A stretch of DNA of 43,469 bases from Acidobacteriaceae bacterium. Its GTDB lineage: Bacteria > Acidobacteriota > Terriglobia > Terriglobales > Acidobacteriaceae. How positions within the stretch are numbered: position 1 is the first letter of the stretch; every line of letters starts with the position of its first letter. The position numbers were made by a program, and so were the translations under genes. Location of the stretch: contig JASHQQ010000087.1 of assembly GCA_030039035.1 (NCBI GenBank), positions 1-43,469 on the forward strand, in the 5' to 3' direction. The notes under the pieces were generated by a model. That model saw only the letters and a list, made by a program, of their open reading frames with translations, was not told the origin of the DNA and did no database searches. This document shows positions 17,085 through 24,129 of this stretch, piece by piece.

Positions 17085-19340
17085 ATGGCCACCACGCTCG
17101 GGCATCCCGATCGATCTCCGATTCCGGTCGCAACGGTCACAGGGACCGACGCGAGGACGTGGCCTTTCTATCTTCTGTTTTTCCTCTCCGGTTTTCCCGC
17201 CCTGCTCTATCAGATCGTGTGGCAGCGCGCGCTGTTTACGCTCTTCGGCGTGGACATCGAGTCGGTTACGATCATCGTCTCGGTTTTCATGCTGGGGCTC
17301 GGCCTCGGCAGCCTGGCCGGGGGCCGGCTTTCGGCGCGCCCGGGCATCCGCCTGCTCGCCGCTTTCGGCGCCATCGAGCTTTCGGTAGGCGCATTCGGCG
17401 CCGCATCGCTCTGGATCTTCCATCGCGCGGCAGCTTTCACCGCCGGCGCTTCTCTCATGGCTACCGGCGGCATCGCCCTGGCACTGCTGCTGGTGCCCAC
17501 GCTGCTGATGGGCAGCACGCTGCCGCTGCTGTCGGAGTACTTCGTGAGACGCACCGGGAATGTCGGCGAGTCTCTGGGAATCCTCTATGCGGTGAACACC
17601 TTCGGCTCCGGCGCCGCGTGCTTCGCGGCGGCTCACTGGCTCATGCGTCTGCTCGGCGAATCGGGCTCGGTGAGGCTTGCGGTCTGCTTCAACGCAACTG
17701 TGGGAGCCACGGCCCTGATCCTTCAGAAGGGGAGCGCACCCGCTCGCAACCGGGACACAGAACCGGAGGTAACAGGGCATCGGGAAACGATTCCCATGTG
17801 GATCGGAATGGTATTGGCAGGCGCGACCGGGTTTATTGCCCTGGCCTACGAAATCGTCTGGTATCGCGTGTACTCCTTCGCTACCGGCGCAAAGGCTCCG
17901 ATCTTTGCGCAGTTGCTCGCCTTTTACCTGTTCGGGATCGCCTACGGCTCGCTCAAGGTGCGCGACGCGTGCGTCAAGGGGCTTGACAGGGATCTTCGCC
18001 GCACGCTGGCCGCATGCTCCCAGGTGGTCCTGCTGGGAGCAATCGCCTCGTTTCTGCTTGGGCCCCTGCTGGCGCGCTGGATGTCGCACTTCGCCATCGT
18101 CCCCATGCTGCCGGTCTTTGTGGGAGCCGCGCTGCTTGGCTCGGCCTTTCCGCTGCTGTCGCATGCCGCCATCGACCCGGCAAAGCAGGCCGGAAAGGGC
18201 GTCGGTCTGCTCTACCTGAGCAATATCGCGGGTTCCACCCTGGGCAGCTTTCTTGTCGGATTTGTGGTGCTCGATATCTGGTCGACGCGCGCCACTTCGG
18301 TGCTGCTGCTGGTTCTCGGCTTCGCGGTTTCGGCGGCTCTGGCCATGCTCTCCGGCTGGAAGATGCGCAAGCCTCTCTTTGCCCTTGGCTGCGCCGGCTG
18401 TGTGGTCCTCGCGCTTGCATCCGGCCCGTTGTTCTCGGGCTTGTACGAGCGCCTGCTCTTCAAGGACTCGTACCAGCCGGGGATGGCCTTCTCCGATCTC
18501 GTGGAGAATCGCAGCGGCATCGTCGCCGTTTCCACCAGCAGCGCGCAATATGGTTATCCGGTCAGCACCGTGTACGGCGGCGGGGCCTACGACGGCTGCT
18601 TCAACACCGACATCCTGCACGATTCGAACGGGCTCTTTCGCGCCTATGCCTTCGCCGGAATGCATCCCGCCCCGAAGCATGTGCTGATGATCGGGCTCGC
18701 GTCGGGGTCCTGGGCGCAGGTCATCGCCAATGACCCGTCGGTCGAAGACTTCACCATTGTCGAAATCAACGACGGGTATCTTCCGCTGATTGCCCGATAC
18801 GCCGATGTCCGCAGCCTGCCTGGCAATCCCAGGGTGCACATCGTCATCGACGACGGACGGCGCTGGCTGGTGGCGCATCCGGACCGCAGCTTCGATTTCA
18901 TCGTAATGAACACCAGTTTTCACTGGCGCGCCAACAACACCAACCTGCTCTCCACGGATTTTCTGCGCCTGGCGCGCGCGCACATGAATCCCGGCGGAAT
19001 TCTCTACTACAACACCACGTGGTCCGAACGCGTGCTGGCCACCGGCGCCAGCGAATTCCCCTTCGCGCTGCGCGTCAGCAATTTCCTGGCCGTGAGCGAC
19101 AGCCCCTTCACGCTGGACAAGGCCCGCTGGAAGAGCATTCTCGAGCAATACCGGATCGACGGCCGCATCGTCTTCGATCCGGCGAACCCCGTTGCACAGG
19201 CAAAACTGGGCCAGTTACTGAGTCTTCCGGGCCAGCTCGATGCTCCCAAAGGCGAGCTGGAATCCCGCGACAGCCTGCTGAAGCGTCTCAAAGGAGCGCG
19301 GCTGATCACCGACGACAACATGGGCACGGAATGGGAGTGA
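17085..19340 (+). CDS. Membrane protein fused to a spermidine-synthase-like domain
   Basis: 751 residues. About the first 460 residues hold a long series of hydrophobic segments (for example LYQIVWQRALFTLFGV, IIVSVFMLGLGLGSLAGG, LALLLVPTLLMGSTLPLLSE and VLLLVLGFAVSAALAM) as in fused MFS/spermidine-synthase proteins. The C-terminal 270 residues form the aminopropyltransferase-like fold: GGAYDGCFNTDI, VLMIGLASGSWAQV, EINDGYLPLIARY, HIVIDDGRRWL. Where true spermidine synthases have a catalytic Asp in the D-x-I-x-x-D strand, this one has FDFIVMNTSFHWRANNTNLL, so polyamine synthesis is doubtful. The start has GGGAAAGG upstream. The role is unknown; substrate transport is one guess. Confidence 0.85.
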   Translation: MATTLGHPDRSPIPVATVTGTDARTWPFYLLFFLSGFPALLYQIVWQRALFTLFGVDIESVTIIVSVFMLGLGLGSLAGGRLSARPGIRLLAAFGAIELSVGAFGAASLWIFHRAAAFTAGASLMATGGIALALLLVPTLLMGSTLPLLSEYFVRRTGNVGESLGILYAVNTFGSGAACFAAAHWLMRLLGESGSVRLAVCFNATVGATALILQKGSAPARNRDTEPEVTGHRETIPMWIGMVLAGATGFIALAYEIVWYRVYSFATGAKAPIFAQLLAFYLFGIAYGSLKVRDACVKGLDRDLRRTLAACSQVVLLGAIASFLLGPLLARWMSHFAIVPMLPVFVGAALLGSAFPLLSHAAIDPAKQAGKGVGLLYLSNIAGSTLGSFLVGFVVLDIWSTRATSVLLLVLGFAVSAALAMLSGWKMRKPLFALGCAGCVVLALASGPLFSGLYERLLFKDSYQPGMAFSDLVENRSGIVAVSTSSAQYGYPVSTVYGGGAYDGCFNTDILHDSNGLFRAYAFAGMHPAPKHVLMIGLASGSWAQVIANDPSVEDFTIVEINDGYLPLIARYADVRSLPGNPRVHIVIDDGRRWLVAHPDRSFDFIVMNTSFHWRANNTNLLSTDFLRLARAHMNPGGILYYNTTWSERVLATGASEFPFALRVSNFLAVSDSPFTLDKARWKSILEQYRIDGRIVFDPANPVAQAKLGQLLSLPGQLDAPKGELESRDSLLKRLKGARLITDDNMGTEWE

Positions 19341-19356
19341 ACGCAAAACCGCTCTT

Positions 19357-19447
19357 CATCCCTGACTCCTGATCCCTGATCCCTGATCCCTGTTCCCTGT
19401 TCCCTGTTCCCTGTTCCCTATTCCCGATTCCCGGTTCCCGGTTCGCT
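19357..19447. repeat. 13-unit heptamer array overlapping the 3' end of ribD
   Basis: Units in unbroken 7-bp register: CATCCCT, GACTCCT, GATCCCT three times, GTTCCCT four times (19392-19419), ATTCCCG twice, GTTCCCG and GTTCGCT. The central GTTCCCT block is the same as TTCCCTG of the 14359 array in another phase. The last four units lie inside the ribD frame and encode its final residues (EPGTGNRE) and stop. Confidence 0.93.
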
Positions 19448-20635
19448 GACTTTCGGCCACGGGTCGCGAAGCAGCGCGCTCAAGCCAAGATCGTTGCCGT
19501 AGCGCTCCACCTCCATCCCGGGCATCATGATGGCGTTGGCCAGTCCCCGAAATGCGGGCACGGCGTCGGAGCCCATGATCTGGGGCGAGACGAACAGGTG
19601 CACGCGATCGACCAACCCGCAGGCCAGCAGCGCCGTGTTGAGCCGCGTGCCGGTCTCGGTGAGCAGGGTGAGAATTCCCTCCTCGCCGAGCCTGTCGAGC
19701 ACCCGGCCCAGAGGCACGCGCGCGGCCTGCAGACCCGTCGCGGAACTCCGTTCGCCGGGTGCAGGGGCCTCAGCCGGCAACGCTTCCACACGCACGCCGC
19801 GCCCGGTCAGTTCCCGGATTTTCGCTTCGTCCTTTGAGACGGTGAAGATGAGCACGTCGTTGTTCGCCGACTTGACCATCTTCGCGTCGAGCGGCATGCG
19901 CAGCGCCGAGTCGAGCACCACGCGCAGCAGCGGCCGGCGGCGGCGCAGGCCGCTGCGATCGGTGAGCATGGGGTCGTCGGCAAGCACCGTGTCCACGCCG
20001 GTCAGCGCGGCGTCGGCCTGCCAGCGCAGCGGCTGCACGGCGGCGCGCGCGGCCTCGCTGGTGATCCAGTAGGGCTCGCGAGCGGAGTGCTGGCCCGCCG
20101 GCGGCGCGATGCGGCCGTCGAGCGTCATGGCCACCTTCATCAGCACCAGCGGACGCTTGTGCTGGCTCCAGCGGGCGAATCCCTCATTGATGCGGCGCGC
20201 CTCGGCCTGGCAGACTCCCAGCGACGTCTGCACGCCCGCCGCCTGCAACGCCTCCATCCCGTGGCCCGCGACGTTGGGATTGGGATCGACGGTCGCCGCC
20301 ACCACCCGCTTGATGCCGGCTCCGATCAGCGCCTGGGTGCACGGTCCGGTGCGGCCCACATGGTTGCATGGCTCCAGCGTCACATACGCCGTTCCGCCGA
20401 AGAGGCGATTGTCGGTTCCATAGGAGGTCGCATGCTGGCCCGCCTCGCGCAGCGCGATCACCTCGGCATGATCGACCAGGTCATACTCGTGCCAGCCTTC
20501 GCCGATCACCTGCTCCGCGCGGTCGAGAATCACGCAGCCCACCGCGGGATTCGGCGAGCTGACGGCGATGCCGCGCGCGGCCAGCTCCAGCGCGCGGTGC
20601 ATCCAATAAATGTCTTTTTCAACATCGCTGCGCAT
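19418..20635 (-). CDS. ribD: Bifunctional riboflavin deaminase-reductase
   Basis: 405 residues. The N-terminal deaminase domain (residues about 1-150) removes ammonia from the pyrimidine of the GTP-derived intermediate; its zinc site is H56-A-E58 with C90 and C99 in PCNHVGRTGPC. The C-terminal reductase domain (about 165-395) has LMKVAMTLDGRIA, GVDTVLADDPMLTDR and LTETGTRLNTALL. Length and domain order are normal for RibD. The last eight residues and the stop are encoded by a heptamer repeat array (19357-19447), so the natural C-terminus has evidently been replaced or extended. No FMN riboswitch was seen upstream. The divergent catalase-like gene lies 222 bp away. Confidence 0.96.
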   Translation of the reverse strand: MRSDVEKDIYWMHRALELAARGIAVSSPNPAVGCVILDRAEQVIGEGWHEYDLVDHAEVIALREAGQHATSYGTDNRLFGGTAYVTLEPCNHVGRTGPCTQALIGAGIKRVVAATVDPNPNVAGHGMEALQAAGVQTSLGVCQAEARRINEGFARWSQHKRPLVLMKVAMTLDGRIAPPAGQHSAREPYWITSEAARAAVQPLRWQADAALTGVDTVLADDPMLTDRSGLRRRRPLLRVVLDSALRMPLDAKMVKSANNDVLIFTVSKDEAKIRELTGRGVRVEALPAEAPAPGERSSATGLQAARVPLGRVLDRLGEEGILTLLTETGTRLNTALLACGLVDRVHLFVSPQIMGSDAVPAFRGLANAIMMPGMEVERYGNDLGLSALLRDPWPKVSEPGTGNRE

Positions 20636-20727
20636 AACCCATGCCGTTTTGAAGAATCAAGTTTACATGCAGCGGGAATACCGCGGGCAAGCGGGCGGGG
20701 CCGGCGGGGCGCTCCGCGTTCCGGCCG

Positions 20728-20760
20728 TACAATCGGGTCAGGCTGCACGGAAGCCTGACC
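20728..20760 (+). promoter_or_regulatory. -10-like element and perfect palindrome ahead of the catalase-like gene
   Basis: TACAAT at 20728-20733 is followed at once by GGTCAGGCT (20736-20744), a 7-base loop and AGCCTGACC (20752-20760), a perfect 9-bp inverted repeat. It would lie at the transcript start, about 100 bases from the ATG at 20858, and could be an operator or a leader hairpin. The rest of the 222-bp gap shows nothing else. Confidence 0.45.
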
Positions 20761-20857
20761 TTCCTTCAACGGGCCGGCGCTCCGCATCGGAGTCCGGCAG
20801 TCCCGCCCGGAATTCACCTGCAAACGGAATCCTCACGATACAAGGAGAGAAATCAGA

Positions 20858-21805
20858 ATGCCACTCCCCAGCGATGAACGCGTTGTCGCACTCGCCAACG
20901 ATCTGCTGCGGCAGTTCGACCAGCTTTTTGGTCTGCATCCCGGCTTTCGAGCGGCGCACGCCAAGGGTCTCATGCTGACCGGCAACTTCAAACCGGCCGC
21001 AGCGGCGAAATCGCTCACCAGGGCCCCGCACATCCTGCGTGAATCCACGCCGGTCACGGTTCGCTTTTCCAACTCCACCGGTATTCCGCAGATCCCCGAC
21101 AACGTTCCCGACGCCAACCCCCGCGGCCTGGCGATTCGCTTCAATCTCGCCGAGCACGTGCACACCGACATTGTCAGCCACTCGATCGATGCGTTTCCCA
21201 CGCGCGACGGCTACGAGTTTCTCGAGTTCCTGCGCGCCGTCGCCGCCAGCGGAGCCGACGTGCCCTCGCCCAAGCCGGTGGAGAAGTTCCTCGGCGCGCA
21301 TCCGGCCGCGCTGGCCTTTGTGCAGGCGCCCAAGCCTTTTCCGTCGAGCCTCGCGCGGGAGAGCTACTTCGGAGTAACCGCGTTTGCATTCCTTAATGCC
21401 GCGGGCGACAAGCGGTTCGGCCGCTATCGCATCGTTCCGGAGCAGGGAAACGACTACCTCACGGACGCTCAGGTTGCCGGACTGGGCCCAAACTACCACT
21501 ACGACGAGCTCGCCGAACGCGTGGACAGGACGCCCGTCCGCTTCCGGATCCTCCTGCAGCTCGCAGAAGCCGGAGATGTCGTCGATGATGCGACGGTGCA
21601 TTGGCCCCAGAGCCGCAGGATCGTCGAGTTCGGGACCTTCGAACTGACGCATGTCCTGCCGGATTCCATCGCGCAGCAGAAGCAGATCATCTTCGATCCC
21701 ATTCCGCGCGTGGAGGGAATCGAGCCCTCGGCCGATCCGCTCCTCGAATTGCGGGCGGCGATTTATCTGCTGAGCGGAAGGCGCCGGCGCGCGGCGACGG
21801 CATAG
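20858..21805 (+). CDS. Catalase-family peroxidase (small SrpA-like type)
   Basis: 315 residues, shorter than a full catalase, as in the catalase-related peroxidase subfamily. The distal His34 lies in FRAAHAKGLMLTGNF, followed by the heme-pocket region PVTVRFSNSTGIPQIPDN and NPRGLAIRFNL. The proximal heme-ligand tyrosine is Tyr303 in LLELRAAIYLLSGRRRR. The protein probably uses hydrogen peroxide or organic peroxides to oxidise a small donor; no signal peptide is seen, so it acts in the cytoplasm. The ATG has AAGGAGA at a good distance. A perfect palindrome lies in its leader, hinting at regulation. The downstream SDR gene is convergent with a 34-bp gap. Confidence 0.93.
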   Translation: MPLPSDERVVALANDLLRQFDQLFGLHPGFRAAHAKGLMLTGNFKPAAAAKSLTRAPHILRESTPVTVRFSNSTGIPQIPDNVPDANPRGLAIRFNLAEHVHTDIVSHSIDAFPTRDGYEFLEFLRAVAASGADVPSPKPVEKFLGAHPAALAFVQAPKPFPSSLARESYFGVTAFAFLNAAGDKRFGRYRIVPEQGNDYLTDAQVAGLGPNYHYDELAERVDRTPVRFRILLQLAEAGDVVDDATVHWPQSRRIVEFGTFELTHVLPDSIAQQKQIIFDPIPRVEGIEPSADPLLELRAAIYLLSGRRRRAATA

Positions 21806-21839
21806 CGAATGCGGCCTCGCCGTCTTGACCGGGATCGCT

Positions 21840-22712
21840 TCACATCGGCTGATTCAGAAGTTTCATCACCTCCGCCGCCGGGTTCTCGGGGTTCTCCATC
21901 GCCAGCAGCCTGGAGGTGCGAAGCCGGATGACTTCGGTCCAATCGGGATGGGTGAGAATGTAGAACTGCTCCTTGCGGATCGCTTCGAAGACGATTTCGG
22001 CGACCTGGGAGGGCGGCATGCTGGACGCAACAAGAGCTTCCAGCGCGGCCCTCCCGGCCTGCATCTTCGGGGTCAGCGGCGCCGGTTCGTTGCGCAACTC
22101 AGGAGGGCGGTTGCGCTCCGCGTTGGCGATGTTCGTCCGCACCAGACCGGGGCAAAGAACCGACACTTTGACCAGCGTGCCCCTTTGCTGAAGCGTGAGA
22201 TAAAGGCTCTCCGAGAGCGCGACCACCGCGTGCTTGGTCACCGAGTAGGGAGCCGAGAAACCTCCGGCCGAAAGACCGGCGGCGGACGCGGTGTTGACGA
22301 TGTGGCATTCCGTATTCTGGGCGAGCATGAGCGGCGCAAATACTTTCACTCCATAAATCGCTCCCCACAGGTTGACTCCGATCACCCACTCCCAATCGTT
22401 CCAGGTTGCCTCCCACGGCGCGCCGCCCGCGGCAACCCCGGCATTGTTGAACAGCAGATGCACGTTGCCGAAGGCGTCAAACGCCCGCCGGGCCAGCGAT
22501 TCCACGTCGCCGCGTTTCGACACGTCCGTTCTTGCGCAAAGCACAGTCCCGCCCATGGCCTTCAGATCGGCGCCTGTCCTGTCCAATGAGACTTCCTCGA
22601 TATCGGCGAGAACCACGCTTACGCCGGCGCGCACGCACCATTCGGCGAGGCCGCGCCCGATGCCGCTCGCGGCCCCGGTAATGACCGCGACTTTGCCCGC
22701 AAATTCCCTCAT
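21840..22712 (-). CDS. Short-chain dehydrogenase/reductase
   Basis: 290 residues from the ATG at 22712, preferred over a GTG six bases upstream because GGGAG sits seven bases before the ATG. The NAD(P)-binding motif GAASGIGRG is at residues 13-21, the NNAG motif near 89, and the catalytic triad is Ser143 (NTASAAG), Tyr156 and Lys160 (APYSVTKHA). The residue after beta-2 is Asp (VVLADIEE), which favours NAD over NADP. The C-terminus carries an extra helical segment (LRTSRLLAMENPENPAAEVM) seen in one SDR subgroup. The substrate is not predictable. It stands alone: a 178-bp gap separates it from the lipoprotein gene, with two similar GAAAGTAG-GATCGC boxes at about 22754 and 22812. Confidence 0.94.
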   Translation of the reverse strand: MREFAGKVAVITGAASGIGRGLAEWCVRAGVSVVLADIEEVSLDRTGADLKAMGGTVLCARTDVSKRGDVESLARRAFDAFGNVHLLFNNAGVAAGGAPWEATWNDWEWVIGVNLWGAIYGVKVFAPLMLAQNTECHIVNTASAAGLSAGGFSAPYSVTKHAVVALSESLYLTLQQRGTLVKVSVLCPGLVRTNIANAERNRPPELRNEPAPLTPKMQAGRAALEALVASSMPPSQVAEIVFEAIRKEQFYILTHPDWTEVIRLRTSRLLAMENPENPAAEVMKLLNQPM

Positions 22713-22890
22713 TCGCACTCTCCCGAGCCGTTTCCTGAATCCCGGCTCGTTGAAAGTAGCGGATCGCGAGCGAAATTACAGCCTGTTTTTTCTCTCCTGG
22801 GAGCGTTAATCTGAAAGTAGAAGATCGCTGTGCGCCGCGCCTCGCCGGCCGATCGGCAGGTCCTTCCCAACGCAGCGGATTCACAGGCTT

Positions 22891-24057
22891 TCAGGGCAGA
22901 GGAGCCAGCTTCACTTCTACCGATATCAGCCGCACCTGGCTTGAAAACTCTCCCGTTGCCCGCGAGTAGCTGACAAAAAAGGTCTGGCCGCCGTTGAGGT
23001 CGTACTCCGTGTGCGCGTGCGCATCGTAGACGTTGCCCGACACCGGCTGGATAGCCTCGAATGCGACCATCTCGTCGGACCATGGTCCTTCAGGAGCCGG
23101 CGCGGTGCGAAGCATTACGTTCTGCGAGAAGGACGCGCTGTAGACGGCTACATACTTTTGCAGAAACCCGTTCCAGGCCACGCTCAGAATGCCTGGGCCG
23201 CCGGTAAAGACCGGCGCGGCATCGGCGATCTGCGCGGACCACCCTCCGTTTTCCGCGTAGAACGTCCACGCCGCGCGATTCTGCACCTGGGCCGGATCGA
23301 CTTTCGCCAATCTGCAGCCTTTATCGGAGCCATTGTCAGGAATGCCGCAACCATAAACGTAGAGCGTCGCGTTTCGAATCAGCGAGGCAGACCCGAAGGT
23401 GGGCTCACTTTCGGTAAACATCAGGTCGGGATGGCCCGCAACGATCGGCGGATTGAAGACCGGGCGAACGGGTACGACCGACAGGCTCTGCCACGTCGCG
23501 ACCGACTCGCCGATTCCCTGAAAGTTGAAGGCTCCGGGCAGCGCGCTCACCACCTGGTAGAAGATCAGGGCCCGATCCGCCACCGGATCGACGGTGATCG
23601 ACATGGGCCACAGCGCCCATCGTGCGCCGCAGGGCTGGGCCTTGCAGTCGTTCACGTTGTGCGCCTGGTTAAAGGCCTGTTCCGCGGAGGTCTCCGGCAG
23701 AATCATCTCCGGCGCGCCGGCCGGGTCGGTGCGCTCCTTGAAGCCGCTGAGGCCGTTCTGCGCATTCAGGTCCGTGGTATACGACCACGAGTCGCTGATC
23801 AGCGTAAAGTTTTCGGCGTTCGGTTGGGCGAGGAAAGTATCGCCGTAAAGCCACACCGAGTTGCCCTGGAACAGCGCGCTGTAGGCGCCGTCGCGCCCCA
23901 GAATGTCGGGATTCGTGGCGATGGGCCCGAGATCCTTGACCTGCACGATGGCAATGCCGGGATCGGAAGGCGACGGGGTGTTGTACGTGATCGACCCGCA
24001 TCCGCCGCAACCGGCCGCGAGGAGGAACGCGACGAAGACACGCGCGGCGGTGTGCAT
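22891..24057 (-). CDS. Lipoprotein with DUF4185-like beta-propeller domain
   Basis: 388 residues. The start is a lipoprotein signal: MHTAARVFVAFLLAAGCGGC, with lipidation likely on Cys17 (LAAGC). The mature part is beta-rich in a five-bladed propeller pattern: GPIATNPDILGRDGAYSALF, SVWLYGDTFLAQ, a central SASLIRNATLYVYGCGI, WTFYAENGGWSAQIADA and a final VYDAHAHTEYDLNGGQTFFV with SYSRATGE. This blade order, with GDT and YSR-like motifs, is what the DUF4185 family (related to glycoside-hydrolase propellers) shows. Hydrolase activity is not proven. It lies 72 bp downstream of the winged-helix/TPR regulator on the same strand and may be cotranscribed with it. Confidence 0.8.
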   Translation of the reverse strand: MHTAARVFVAFLLAAGCGGCGSITYNTPSPSDPGIAIVQVKDLGPIATNPDILGRDGAYSALFQGNSVWLYGDTFLAQPNAENFTLISDSWSYTTDLNAQNGLSGFKERTDPAGAPEMILPETSAEQAFNQAHNVNDCKAQPCGARWALWPMSITVDPVADRALIFYQVVSALPGAFNFQGIGESVATWQSLSVVPVRPVFNPPIVAGHPDLMFTESEPTFGSASLIRNATLYVYGCGIPDNGSDKGCRLAKVDPAQVQNRAAWTFYAENGGWSAQIADAAPVFTGGPGILSVAWNGFLQKYVAVYSASFSQNVMLRTAPAPEGPWSDEMVAFEAIQPVSGNVYDAHAHTEYDLNGGQTFFVSYSRATGEFSSQVRLISVEVKLAPLP

Positions 24058-24129
24058 GCAGGCCGGCTCCAGGGATGCATTCAGGCATTTGACGGACGAG
24101 CACTCCGGAAGGTCACCTGGCGGACAACT

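Noticed and set aside
20636-20857. FMN riboswitch before ribD
   Set aside because: The conserved aptamer cores are missing; only a palindrome on the side of the catalase-like gene is present.
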